Positions 1 through 8,360 of a stretch of 64,000 bases of DNA are shown here, one piece after another (position 1 is the stretch's first letter; each line of letters opens with the position of its first letter). The DNA is from Adonisia turfae CCMR0081 (GTDB taxonomy: Bacteria; Cyanobacteriota; Cyanobacteriia; Phormidesmidales; Phormidesmidaceae). The notes below the pieces were generated by a model, which saw only the letters and a list, made by a program, of their open reading frames with translations, had not been told where the DNA came from and did not search any database. A program made the translations under genes and the position numbers. The DNA lies in assembly GCF_011009555.1 (NCBI RefSeq), contig NZ_QXHD01000004.1, positions 1,036,314-1,100,313 of the forward strand, read 5' to 3'.

Positions 1-2
1 TT

Positions 3-1193
3 CCAGCCCCCTACGGCAACGAGTTTACAGTTAGCCTTCCCGAAGCTAGCGACCGCTTTAGTGGGCCAGAAGCCAAATTTATGCCCTTTAAGGCTAGTTT
101 TAAGTCTCGCAAGCGAGCCTTCGCCTACATTGGTGTAGAAGGCGAAGATCAAGGCCGCCTGATGCTCTATAACCTCAGCACTCAGTCCCAAACAGCTTTG
201 ACCCCCAAAAATCTAACGGTTATGGACTACAAGCCCTACACCCAGGGCGATCGCATTTTGTTTGCAGCCATAGAACGGGGGCAAAACACTCAACAAGACC
301 AGGCACTATACACCGTAACCACTGGTTTAGGGGACGACACAAACAATTCAAGTGGTCAAATTGAGACGTTACTTGATAGCAGCGAATATCAGAATTTAAA
401 ATTTGATCTCTCTCCTGACGGCAGTACCATTGTTGTACAGCGAGTGAGTCGCAACAATCCAGGTAATTTTGGCCCTTGGGTCGTTACCCAAGATCAGCCT
501 CCCCGCCGTCTAGAGACTGAGCCTGGCGGAGATTTTATAATTGCACCTGACAGTCAGTCACTCCTCCTGCAACAGGGAGAAGGCACCGCTATCATTGCTT
601 TGAACAATGCTCCAGACGAGCAAAGTGGCGAAACGTTAGACTTTTTACCCCAATATGGGCTGGTCATGGATGTGGCCAGCAATGGCTCTGCAGCAGCCAT
701 GGTGAGCTTTAACCAGGATGACCCGGACAAACGCTTCACTCAAACATTATTTTGGGTATCCAATCAGGGCGATGAAAAGCCCCTAATAAATGTGACAGGG
801 TCGATCTTAGATGCGCAGTTCGACCCCACTAATGAACTTTTATTCTGTTTAACCAGTCAATTACTTGAGGGTGAAACCTACCAAGTACAGCCATCTATTG
901 CGGCCATTAACTTGAGCACTGGCGATGTAGAAACACTCCAGACATTATCGCCTCAGCCATCGGTGCACATGAGCCTAGCCCCTGACGGTTTGGCTCTACT
1001 TTTCGACGAAACAACACCAAGTGCCACAGCTGACAACTCGGTGGTTCTAGATGACGGCATTGCGATCGCAACCTCAAAGATATGGTTGCTACCGCTTTAT
1101 CAGACAAGCGACGACCGATTAAACAAGAGGCCTCAGCCAGTTGAACCACAGGCACTACCTTTTGCCGGCATCAATCCTGTCTGGATTCCCTAG
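3..1193 (+). CDS. WD40/PD40-like beta-propeller protein, 5' end outside window
   Basis: The reading frame is already open at base 3 with no stop before the first ATG at 81, so the gene starts upstream of the window and only its C-terminal part is seen (about 396 residues). The sequence is a series of short beta-rich units with repeated patterns of the type 'SPDGSTIVVQ', 'APDSQSLLL', 'DPTNELLFCL' and 'APDGLALLF', as in TolB/PD40-like propeller blades. Such proteins are usually periplasmic or extracellular. The N-terminal half cannot be judged. No enzymatic motif is visible. It ends 24 bp before the convergent HTH gene. The function is unknown; the fold assignment is moderately sure. Confidence 0.7.
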   Translation, partial: PAPYGNEFTVSLPEASDRFSGPEAKFMPFKASFKSRKRAFAYIGVEGEDQGRLMLYNLSTQSQTALTPKNLTVMDYKPYTQGDRILFAAIERGQNTQQDQALYTVTTGLGDDTNNSSGQIETLLDSSEYQNLKFDLSPDGSTIVVQRVSRNNPGNFGPWVVTQDQPPRRLETEPGGDFIIAPDSQSLLLQQGEGTAIIALNNAPDEQSGETLDFLPQYGLVMDVASNGSAAAMVSFNQDDPDKRFTQTLFWVSNQGDEKPLINVTGSILDAQFDPTNELLFCLTSQLLEGETYQVQPSIAAINLSTGDVETLQTLSPQPSVHMSLAPDGLALLFDETTPSATADNSVVLDDGIAIATSKIWLLPLYQTSDDRLNKRPQPVEPQALPFAGINPVWIP

Positions 1194-1217
1194 CGCACTT
1201 AACGCGCCTACGGTTAA

Positions 1218-1484
1218 CTAGCGATGATCAGCAGTCGCCTCAGCACCTCGTTCCAGATACATGCTGAGAAAAATGCTAGCAGCTGACGGCTCTAATGTTT
1301 CAAGAGCGACAATGATCTCTGGCACAGAGTCTGCCAGTGGATCGCTGACTTCATTCACCCATTGGTTGACCGTCGAACGGGCTACACCCATTGTCACGGC
1401 CAGACGATTTTGACTAATTCCGTACTGAGTAAGTACATGCTTTAATGCTTTTCCTGCCCTTCCCATAGCGGTTATAAATCTCAC
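1218..1484 (-). CDS. Small XRE/Cro-C1 type HTH transcriptional regulator
   Basis: An 88-residue protein consisting of little more than a helix-turn-helix. Residues of about 12-45 read 'YGISQNRLAVTMGVARSTV' followed by NQW, a standard Cro/C1 HTH with the recognition helix at RSTVNQWV. The C-terminal 40 residues are a short helical tail. The GTG at 1484 gives the longest form; an ATG at 1466 (protein beginning MGRAGKALKH) is an equally plausible start. It probably binds DNA as a dimer and may regulate itself or a neighbour; its target cannot be told from sequence. The gene stands alone, convergent with the propeller gene. Confidence 0.75.
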   Translation of the reverse strand: MRFITAMGRAGKALKHVLTQYGISQNRLAVTMGVARSTVNQWVNEVSDPLADSVPEIIVALETLEPSAASIFLSMYLERGAEATADHR

Positions 1485-1489
1485 AAAGA

Positions 1490-1974
1490 TTACAACATGA
1501 TTGGCTGGCTCAATTTATATTGACCTGCCTATGTTCTTTCTTCCGAGCCCCTGCACAACATCAGTATAAAACGGCTCACGAATGTGCCTTTTGTCTCAAA
1601 AATCTGCGCGCTTACCCGTATTTCTAAGCTTTCTACAAGGATTAGGGTGAGAAAGTAAAAGTATACCCGAATCTTTTACGAAGTGGTAAACCCCTTGTAT
1701 CAAAACCGAAGAAATACTGAGTTCACATGTACTATGTACATTTCTGAAACAGATCTTAAAACCCTTTTGGAGGAAGAGTTTCAAGAGTTTGCCCACGTTT
1801 TCTTTTACTAAGAGCAAATGCCTGTCTCGTTCTAACAAATGAGCACAGTGATGTATCGAACCATTATGTTTTGTATATCGTTAACATACAAAACATCAAT
1901 AATTCTTCGTCAATGTAGCTCTAGCAACCAGAGAGTGCCTATAAGTATATTCAAACGTTACTGTTATCTAAAAA
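1490..1974. other. Gene-poor interval with two palindromes
   Basis: About 485 bp between capA-like (ends 1975, minus) and the HTH gene. The one open frame here (1596-1838, minus, 80 codons) has no recognisable protein features and looks like chance. The interval contains a symmetrical element at 1866-1896 (listed separately) and a smaller ATGTAC-TAT-GTACAT palindrome near 1729-1743. Upstream elements of the HTH gene must lie in the part next to 1484. Confidence 0.5.
1866..1896. repeat. Inverted repeat, 11-bp perfect arms with 9-bp spacer
   Basis: The arms ATGTTTTGTAT (1866-1876) and ATACAAAACAT (1886-1896) are perfect reverse complements around a spacer containing GTTAAC. It lies about 80 bp past the capA-like stop codon on the minus strand. 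It has no T-run, so it resembles an operator or mRNA-end structure more than an intrinsic terminator. Confidence 0.5.
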
Positions 1975-4683
1975 TTACCCAAGAGGTCCTACCAAGGGCT
2001 CATCATGGGGAGAGATAGCACCCGATGTATCCCTTATGTCTTCAGTTTCATCATCAGGCTCTACAGACACCTCTGGAGCCCCTATAGGAAAGACATCATC
2101 AGGAGATGCAGTAGGAACGTCAACCTCAGATGGGTCAAAGTTATTTAAACGTTCCTGGATAGGATTAAATTCTTTGTGGGGAGATGATTTTTCACCCCAA
2201 TTTTCCAACATGTCATAGCCCGGCAAAGGCCCATCATTGGGAGCCAGAATATCATCCCCTTCCTGCTGGGGTATTAACTCCATACCGGTGCCATTATCAA
2301 TGACGTTAGGGTTAGTGCCTCGCTTCGGCGCAGCATTAGGATTAATGGGTGCAGGTGATTCCCATATCTCATAAGGCACGGCATTATCAAAAGCGGGCTC
2401 ACTATCGGGCTGAGTGTTAAAGCTATCTAAAGGGCTATTGCCCTCTAAAAGACCTGATTCTTCTAGAGGGCCGTTCTCGTTCATAGTTTGGGCAGGTGCC
2501 AGACCATCACTCCAGCTCTCTGACTCTAGATTACGAGGTTCAAATGGATTGGGCTCAGCTACATTACGCTCAGATACCTCTGGTTCAACGGTAAATCCAT
2601 CAGAGGTATTTGAAAAGGTCTCTGAATCCAAGATCTCTGACTCAAAACTTTCAAACCCAGGGGCAAAACCGTCAAAGGTATCAGGGGGAAAACTCTCTGG
2701 CTGTATGAACTCCCCTTCCAAAGGGTTTTGACTATCCGACAACGGCCCAGGCTCTAGCTCACCTAATGTTTTCAGGGGAGCCACAGGCTTTTCAGGTTTT
2801 AGCAAAGGCTCCGTTGGAGGAGTGGCCTCTAAAATGGCGGGAAACTGCAACGGCGATGGCAACGTATTAGATGCTTGACGAATCTGCTTGAGAATAGCTC
2901 TAGCCGTTTCCCCAGAGGCAGTCTTTGGTCGAGCCTCCCTAACACTGACAGGGAGGAACTCTACTTTCATTTGGTTTTCCCGCAGAGAAACCCGCAAAGC
3001 AGCCGTGTCATGATCGCTCAGGGGTTCCTCTTCAAAAATAAAATCCCCCAAAGCGTAGACAATAGGTCGAGATTTATAGAGTTCAGCCCCCTGCAACTGT
3101 TGAGCATGATAGCCAACTACTAAGTCAGCACCGGCATCAATTGCGGATCTAGACAAATTAACCTGCTGTGCATTGGGCTCTGCTGCTAAGTCTCCGTACC
3201 AGCGATAATTCACAACTATCCAATCCACAGCCTCACGCAGAGCAGCAATATCTGCCACAATGTTGTCTCGCTCCTGAATATTCAGGCCAGCTCGATTTAG
3301 GGTCGCCGCATCATCACTATCCGGAGCGTAATTTAAGTAGGCAATGCGCTGACCTTTGACATCTAAAACTTCTGGACGACGGGCCTCCTGCTGATTACGA
3401 CCGGCCCCCACTCGATAGATGCCAACACCGTCCAAAGTTTTTATGGTCTCTGTCAAACCATGGCTACCAAAATCCATTGTTTGGTCGCTAGTCAGCCCCA
3501 CAATATCAATTCCCCCTTTGAGGAGGGCATCCGCCGCATCGGGACGAGAACGTTCAAAGTAATTTTCTTGCAGCGAGGTATCGGCACTGGCCAGGGAATT
3601 CCCGAGACCTACCATAGCCACATCAGCTTCTCGAAAAGCCTCTAGTTCACCCAAGACTTCTTCCACAGCATCGGGAGTTTGTAATGGGACATCACCCACG
3701 GGCACTTCTCCACCAAAAACCAGTGTAACCGTAGGATTTTCAGGGCTACTGCTGGGCTCATGGGACATCACAGCAACGGGTTCTAGAGCAGCGGAGACTG
3801 CCGGTCCTCGCATCGCGGAACGATAGGCAATCTCCTGAGTTTCTACGTCACTAAGGGGACGCCATCCACCTTCCTTGAAGGTAGGTAGAGACGGCGACTG
3901 CTTCTGAGCCACTTGGCCACGTTGGGAGAAAACAGCCTCAGTCACACAGCCCAGGATAAAGGCAGCAGCAGCGGAGCCAGTAACGACAATCGCCCTCATG
4001 TATTTGAACTGATGCTCAATAACGTCTTTAGGTGTAAGACGGCGGCGATTCATGCGGCGCTGAGTTGAGGTTTGAGTACTGTCAATATCGGTGGAACGAA
4101 TTTGTACTAACGGAAAGGGAGCCACACTACGGTTAGGTCGCCGTCGTCGTTCTTGTAAATTCGTTTCACGAGGAATGAGGTAAGACGGAACTGTCTTCAG
4201 TGTCTCGCCACCGTAAGTGGTAGCGGTTATGGTTTCTGCTTGAGCATCGGAGACCTCGGGCGTCACGACCTGCTCAGTCACCGCAGGTTCAGGTGCCAAG
4301 GAAGGTGTTGTGACAGGGGCTGCTGCCGTGTCTTGGCTGGGCTGTTGAACAGTTGCACGTTGTTTACGCTGACTTAATTTCACCCGCTGCTGCCACAGAG
4401 GCTGATCGGTACCCACCAAACAACCGATCAAAGCAACACCCCGAATAACCTTCGACTCTAGCTGGCAAAGCCGATTACAGACAAATCGAATCAGTACATC
4501 CTTTTTGGGAGGACGCTCAAACTCTAGTAAAACTTGCAAATATCCTGAATACTGGTCGGTTTGAACCCGCGCATAAATAGACTGGGGCACCAACGGGTAG
4601 TTGAGCCACAAAGCTATGGACCGAAAATGCCCAGTAGCAGCTGATTGTCTTACCTGATTAATATCGACAGGGGTATTGACCAT
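1975..4683 (-). CDS. CapA-like metallophosphatase-fold protein with degenerate active-site motifs and long acidic tail
   Basis: 902 residues in four parts. Residues 1-110 form an N-terminal domain with 'FVCNRLCQLES', seen in cyanobacterial CapA-type proteins. A basic/linker region follows, with a single membrane segment at about 231-253 (AIVVTGSAAAAFILGCV). A CapA/PGA_cap domain spans about 316-590. A low-complexity E/P/S/D-rich tail runs from about 600 to 902. The CapA domain aligns with the family, but the metal-ligand motifs are altered: the first 'GD' motif reads FGGEVPVG, the usual 'NNH' position reads LTSDQTMDFG, and the usual 'GHHPH' reads GYHAQQ. CapA proteins are linked to poly-gamma-glutamate/capsule metabolism. 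Here catalysis is doubtful and a structural or envelope role is possible. The domain family is quite sure, the function is not. Confidence 0.75.
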   Translation of the reverse strand: MVNTPVDINQVRQSAATGHFRSIALWLNYPLVPQSIYARVQTDQYSGYLQVLLEFERPPKKDVLIRFVCNRLCQLESKVIRGVALIGCLVGTDQPLWQQRVKLSQRKQRATVQQPSQDTAAAPVTTPSLAPEPAVTEQVVTPEVSDAQAETITATTYGGETLKTVPSYLIPRETNLQERRRRPNRSVAPFPLVQIRSTDIDSTQTSTQRRMNRRRLTPKDVIEHQFKYMRAIVVTGSAAAAFILGCVTEAVFSQRGQVAQKQSPSLPTFKEGGWRPLSDVETQEIAYRSAMRGPAVSAALEPVAVMSHEPSSSPENPTVTLVFGGEVPVGDVPLQTPDAVEEVLGELEAFREADVAMVGLGNSLASADTSLQENYFERSRPDAADALLKGGIDIVGLTSDQTMDFGSHGLTETIKTLDGVGIYRVGAGRNQQEARRPEVLDVKGQRIAYLNYAPDSDDAATLNRAGLNIQERDNIVADIAALREAVDWIVVNYRWYGDLAAEPNAQQVNLSRSAIDAGADLVVGYHAQQLQGAELYKSRPIVYALGDFIFEEEPLSDHDTAALRVSLRENQMKVEFLPVSVREARPKTASGETARAILKQIRQASNTLPSPLQFPAILEATPPTEPLLKPEKPVAPLKTLGELEPGPLSDSQNPLEGEFIQPESFPPDTFDGFAPGFESFESEILDSETFSNTSDGFTVEPEVSERNVAEPNPFEPRNLESESWSDGLAPAQTMNENGPLEESGLLEGNSPLDSFNTQPDSEPAFDNAVPYEIWESPAPINPNAAPKRGTNPNVIDNGTGMELIPQQEGDDILAPNDGPLPGYDMLENWGEKSSPHKEFNPIQERLNNFDPSEVDVPTASPDDVFPIGAPEVSVEPDDETEDIRDTSGAISPHDEPLVGPLG

Positions 4684-4775
4684 ATTCCTCTAGCGCTCAC
4701 AGGTATCAGAGTGTAGATGGACTACTAAATCCCCGAACTTGTGTGACAAAGTGTATCAAAGATGTCTACCTTGTC

Positions 4776-4793
4776 AACTGTATTCATACAGTT
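4776..4793. promoter_or_regulatory. Palindrome upstream of capA-like gene (possible operator)
   Basis: AACTGTAT-TC-ATACAGTT is a perfect 8+8 bp palindrome about 93-110 bp before the capA-like start codon, in the interval between capA-like and the serine-hydrolase gene. The size and symmetry fit a dimeric repressor site. The regulator is unknown. Confidence 0.35.
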
Positions 4794-4844
4794 TTTGGCA
4801 AATACACGAAATTAATGAGATTTTGAACAAATTTTAAGTAGAGC

Positions 4845-6161
4845 TTAAATTTGTTCTTGGGGGTTAGGGACGTTTGAACCAGGGACCTCACCATTGGGTT
4901 GCAGATCTGGCTCAGTTTCGGTAGATGTACCTACAGGCAGTGGCACAGGCGCAGATTGGTTCATCGTCTGATACACTGCCTGCGAAATACGTCGGATCAA
5001 TTCTTGAGCTCGACCATCATTTTCAGGGCGACGGACTAGGGCCGCGATCGCATACCGCTTGCCATTGGCAAGATCCATCAGAGCCACATCCCCGAGCACT
5101 TCACCAATATTGCCAGTTTTGTTATAGCTGATAGTGGTTTCACTCACGCCCGCAGGCAGTAGCTTCTTATTGTAGGTCCGCTGCAAAATATTCATCACCC
5201 GGTCGCGGGAGCGCAGGCTTAAAATATCCCCTTTATGAAGATGGGCAATCATTCGTACTAGATCTTGAGCACTGGTCGTGTTCGTGCCCTCTATATCTGG
5301 CAAGGGATTGCGCAGAATCGTCATCGTCAATCCCCAATCGGCAAACTGCTGATTGAGAACCTGGGGACCACCCAATAGATCGATCATCATATTGGTAGCG
5401 GTATTATCGCTATTGATGATCATTTGGGTGGCCACTTCCAATGCGGTATATCGGGTGCCTGGAGGCTGTCCTTGCATATCACCAGACCCACCAGCAATTT
5501 GGTTAGACTGCATAGCTAATGCTTGATCAACGGTGATGCGTCCCTCATCCACCGCCTTAAAAAAGGCAATCAGAATCGGTAGCTTTATAGTACTAGCTGC
5601 TGGCGTTTCGGCATTACCGGCCACCTCTACATAGTTGCCTGTATCTAGATCAAAGACATAGATTGTCGGCGTTAATTCAGGAATCAGTTCCTGTAACTCC
5701 TCCAACTTGGTTTTTAGAGCTGTCAGTTCCCGGGTAACTACCAGCACGTCATTGTCAGGAGCCGCTGTTACGGTAACTGCCGACTGAGTTTCAGCAGCGG
5801 TGCTCGTGGTTGACTGGTCATCAGCAGGTGTAAGTACTGACAGCACCGTACCCGCGATCGCAGCCACACCCAAACCAATAATCAGCAGTCTAATGCCGTA
5901 GACCAATGGTTTCGGCAACCTAGGTAATAAAGAAGCTTTAGGCTGAGGGGGCCAGGTAGACCGAGCGTTCCGACGAGTGCGGCGGACATGCCGTGACGGA
6001 TCAACCATGTCACCGAACATGCCACCCGAGGCATTGGACCTGGCTCGTCTGGACGACCCTCGTGATCGGTCCGCTGGTCGCCCCAAGGAAGCCGACCGAC
6101 GCTGCCGTCGCGGTCGACCAGTTCGACGTGATTTAGGATAAGGCTGCTGTGGATCCGTCAT
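4845..6161 (-). CDS. Class A beta-lactamase-fold serine hydrolase, membrane anchored
   Basis: 438 residues from the chosen ATG at 6161 (MTDPQQPYP). The frame stays open to an ATG at 6233, inside the end of the upstream methyltransferase gene, but the extra 24 residues look non-coding. Residues 1-85 are Arg/Ser-rich and cytoplasmic-looking, 86-108 form one membrane span, and the rest is a class A beta-lactamase/PBP-like domain. All three active-site boxes are present: S190-T-I-K193, S251-D-N and K347-T-G. The domain would lie in the periplasm and may hydrolyse beta-lactams or act on peptidoglycan peptides. The Glu of the beta-lactamase omega loop cannot be assigned with confidence, so resistance is not claimed. 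Probably co-transcribed with the methyltransferase upstream. Confidence 0.82.
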   Translation of the reverse strand: MTDPQQPYPKSRRTGRPRRQRRSASLGRPADRSRGSSRRARSNASGGMFGDMVDPSRHVRRTRRNARSTWPPQPKASLLPRLPKPLVYGIRLLIIGLGVAAIAGTVLSVLTPADDQSTTSTAAETQSAVTVTAAPDNDVLVVTRELTALKTKLEELQELIPELTPTIYVFDLDTGNYVEVAGNAETPAASTIKLPILIAFFKAVDEGRITVDQALAMQSNQIAGGSGDMQGQPPGTRYTALEVATQMIINSDNTATNMMIDLLGGPQVLNQQFADWGLTMTILRNPLPDIEGTNTTSAQDLVRMIAHLHKGDILSLRSRDRVMNILQRTYNKKLLPAGVSETTISYNKTGNIGEVLGDVALMDLANGKRYAIAALVRRPENDGRAQELIRRISQAVYQTMNQSAPVPLPVGTSTETEPDLQPNGEVPGSNVPNPQEQI

Positions 6162-6213
6162 AGGTGAGAACACATGGCTAATCGTTACCCCAGCGTGAAA
6201 ACTGATTGCATGG

Positions 6214-6984
6214 CTAGGGGGCGTTTGAATCAATTCCCTGATGTGTGGTAGCCCAGTCTATCTGCCGTAAGATACCGCGTAGCATAGCAACATCTTGAGT
6301 AGACAAGGCGGCACGATGGCCCAGTTGTCGAAACTTTCGCATACGACTAGGAGCTGTATGGGGATAAAGATAGCCGATTTTCAACAAAATCGACTCTAAA
6401 TGGTGATAGTACCCATCAAGCTCGTCTAGGGTGGCAGCCACCACATTAGCTTGTTCACTCACGATTGGCTCAGGTGGTGTTTGCTGAGGTCGCTGCCCTA
6501 CCCGAGATAACTCATAACAACAAATAGCAACCGCTTGAGCTAAGTTTAAAGACTCGTAGGTCGGATGGGTATCAATTTTAATAAACCGTTGAGCCTGCAG
6601 CATTTCATCATTGTTCAGGCCTCGATCTTCAGGCCCAAAGATCAGTGCGGTGGCTCCCGTTTCCAGCAGCCAAGGCAGGGCAACTTCGGGGGATTCAAGG
6701 GGTGTTTGCAAATCTCGACGGCGGGCTGTGGTTGCGATCGCACGCTGACACCCCACCAGAGCATCCGGCAATGTAGCCACTGTCTTCGATGACTCAATCA
6801 AGTCATAGGCATGGACCGCCATTTGCCTGGCATCGTCACTAAAAGGATCGCATTGGGGGTTGACCAAAACGAGTTGGGATAATCCAAAATTTTTCATCAC
6901 CCGCGCTATTGACCCAATATTAAGTGGGCCAGCCGGTTCGACTAAGACAATGCTGAGATTGGGGAAAGGGGTGTCAGGGGACAT
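6214..6984 (-). CDS. trmJ: SPOUT-family RNA 2'-O-methyltransferase, TrmJ-like
   Basis: 256 residues, the usual length of TrmJ, which 2'-O-methylates nucleotide 32 of tRNA using S-adenosylmethionine. The three SPOUT/TrmH motifs are visible: motif 1 'NIGSIARVMKNFG' at 22-34, motif 2 'IFGPEDRGL' near 136-144, and motif 3 'SLNLAQAVAICCYE' near 163-176. Together these form the knotted cofactor site. The C-terminal part has the helical TrmJ extension. The gene is 53 bp upstream of the serine hydrolase on the same strand and is divergent from the DUF2256 gene 92 bp away. Family assignment is strong. TrmJ versus another TrmH subgroup is inferred from motif 3 and the C-terminal extension. Confidence 0.85.
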   Translation of the reverse strand: MSPDTPFPNLSIVLVEPAGPLNIGSIARVMKNFGLSQLVLVNPQCDPFSDDARQMAVHAYDLIESSKTVATLPDALVGCQRAIATTARRRDLQTPLESPEVALPWLLETGATALIFGPEDRGLNNDEMLQAQRFIKIDTHPTYESLNLAQAVAICCYELSRVGQRPQQTPPEPIVSEQANVVAATLDELDGYYHHLESILLKIGYLYPHTAPSRMRKFRQLGHRAALSTQDVAMLRGILRQIDWATTHQGIDSNAP

Positions 6985-7076
6985 GCGATCGCAAAAGCGC
7001 TAAATAGGCAGGCACCATAAGAAATGCCCTTTAGACTAGGTTCTGAGCATACCGTGCACCTTAGAAAACTACCAAA

Positions 7077-7244
7077 ATGCCTCGTCAGCGTCGCAAGTCT
7101 GATTTACCTGAAAAAATATGTGCCGTTTGCCAGCGTTCTTTCACCTGGCGCAAAAAATGGGCCGATTGCTGGGATGAAGTGAAATATTGCTCGGATCGAT
7201 GCCGTAAACGGCGTAATCAAATTTCCCACCCCGAAAACCATTAA
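7077..7244 (+). CDS. DUF2256 domain small protein
   Basis: A 55-residue protein beginning [13 protein letters not shown]. It contains two cysteine pairs, CAVC at 15-18 and C38-x4-C42 in 'YCSDRC', plus the conserved tryptophans '[11 protein letters not shown]' (22-32). This is the DUF2256 signature, a probable small zinc finger widespread in cyanobacteria and proteobacteria. It is too short for most ORF cut-offs but clearly coding: cysteine spacing, basic ends and the stop at 7242-7244 all fit. The function is not established. It is divergent from trmJ and convergent with chorismate lyase, whose stop lies 16 bp beyond. Confidence 0.85.
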   Translation: MPRQRRKSDLPEKICAVCQRSFTWRKKWADCWDEVKYCSDRCRKRRNQISHPENH

Positions 7245-7260
7245 CCTCAGCGTTTTATCC

Positions 7261-7884
7261 TTACCGATGGCTCGTTTCGGAACGCATGGGACCCAAATAA
7301 CGCATAAGGTATGGCGAAAACACCTCGTAAATCAGGGTCAGCGGTTTACCATGGTGCCAAAACAAATAATGACGGCCCCAAAACGGACCTTTTTGACCAA
7401 AGGCAGCTTCTAACGGTGGGCTCCAACCATAATAAATTCCTTGAATATCTCGATAAAGTTCGGTGCGCAAATTAGCCAGACTGGCCCAAATTGGTAGCGA
7501 ACGGTTCTTCAGGTATTCATCCACATGGCTAGCTTCCCACCAGGATGTGGCATAGGCTAGCCGCTGCCCCGATGCTGTTCGTAACCACACCTGTCGCCTG
7601 AGACGAGGACCCGGTACATAGCTAATGATATCGGGGGCTCCATCATTGGCCATGCCCACTAAAGACATTTCAATGACATCAACCTCTGTGGGCTCTCGGG
7701 TCAACAGTTGTAGATGCCGCGTAGGAGAACCATCACCCAGCATCAGAATCTGCCACGCTGGTGATAGCTGATCGTGGGGCAATCCTTTCTTAACAACCGC
7801 CTCATCCCCTTGCCAGAGCATATCCAGAGAATACCAGCCAGTCGTTTTCTGAGCCTTGGGTGACGGTCCGAGCGTTGAAGTCAA
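7261..7884 (-). CDS. Chorismate lyase, Ycf21/DUF98 type
   Basis: 207 residues matching the cyanobacterial/algal-plastid Ycf21 family of chorismate pyruvate-lyases. Blocks recognised are 'AWQILMLGDGSPTRHLQLL', 'PRLRRQVWLRTASGQRLAYA', 'GPFWGRHYLFWHHGKPLTL' and 'YEVFSPYL'. The enzyme converts chorismate to 4-hydroxybenzoate and pyruvate, the first committed step of plastoquinone headgroup synthesis in cyanobacteria, in the cytoplasm. Length is normal and both ends are intact. The gene stands alone, convergent with the DUF2256 gene. The interval upstream (7885-8077) carries its promoter and a hairpin. Identification is strong from long conserved blocks. Confidence 0.88.
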   Translation of the reverse strand: MTSTLGPSPKAQKTTGWYSLDMLWQGDEAVVKKGLPHDQLSPAWQILMLGDGSPTRHLQLLTREPTEVDVIEMSLVGMANDGAPDIISYVPGPRLRRQVWLRTASGQRLAYATSWWEASHVDEYLKNRSLPIWASLANLRTELYRDIQGIYYGWSPPLEAAFGQKGPFWGRHYLFWHHGKPLTLIYEVFSPYLMRYLGPMRSETSHR

Positions 7885-7992
7885 AACTGTTTACAAAAAT
7901 TCATGACTGTTTTCATGATATACGCTTGGCCTGAGCTGTGCAGCGGGTGATGATGGCTGACTTAGACAGGGGCATCAAACGTATTCAAACGC

Positions 7993-8022
7993 TTAGGGGT
8001 GCAGCTAAAACCACACCCCTAA
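7993..8022. terminator. Hairpin downstream of tRNA-Leu (possible terminator)
   Basis: TTAGGGGTG and CACCCCTAA form a 9-bp perfect stem with a 12-nt loop, 56 bp past the 3' end of the tRNA gene on the minus strand and 109 bp upstream of the chorismate-lyase start. No good T-run follows on either strand, so it may be an RNA-end or processing structure instead. Confidence 0.35.
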
Positions 8023-8049
8023 TACAAAAGAACTATACAGATCTAAAAA

Positions 8050-8071
8050 CTAGACCAAATCTAGACCAAAT
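8050..8071. repeat. Tandem duplication 2 x 11 bp next to tRNA 3' end
   Basis: CTAGACCAAAT occurs twice in immediate succession (8050-8060 and 8061-8071), ending 6 bp from the tRNA-Leu 3' end. It does not match the tRNA sequence, so it is not an obvious attachment site. Probably a local slip duplication. Confidence 0.5.
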
Positions 8072-8077
8072 AATTAA

Positions 8078-8160
8078 TGCGGATGGCGAGAATCGAACTC
8101 GCATGGCATAAGCCACACGCCCCTCAAGCGTGCGTGTCTACCAATTCCACCACATCCGCA
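8078..8160 (-). tRNA. tRNA-Leu (anticodon GAG)
   Basis: An 83-nt class II tRNA. The acceptor stem pairs TGCGGAT with ATCCGCA. The anticodon stem CACGC/GCGTG encloses the loop TTGAGGG, giving anticodon GAG (reads CUC/CUU). A long variable arm is present, and the T-loop reads GTTCGATTC. CCA is not encoded. It lies between chorismate lyase and accC, transcribed away from accC. Confidence 0.95.
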
Positions 8161-8360
8161 GAATACTGCTGAAGCAGCTTGCTGTTAAAAAAATGCATAA
8201 CAGCATATAACAGTAAACCACAAACAGCCCCTTCAGTAACGAGATTTTCTCGACTCAATTTGCCCCATCTCTTCTGGGGAGAAATAGCCCACGTGGTACG
8301 ATCAGCTTCCGTCATATGATGCACATAGATAAAAAGTTTCCTTAGGGTAGTGGCTGGCTG

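Noticed and set aside
1596-1838. Minus-strand 80-codon frame between the HTH and capA-like genes
   Set aside because: No recognisable family, unusual composition and no ribosome-binding site. Chance open frame.
8050-8160. tRNA-Leu with adjacent 11-bp tandem repeat as an integration site
   Set aside because: The repeat does not match the tRNA end and no integrase or element is nearby.
8124-8324. Minus-strand 66-codon frame across the tRNA-Leu gene
   Set aside because: It overlaps the tRNA and the accC promoter region, and its C-terminus is read from tRNA sequence.
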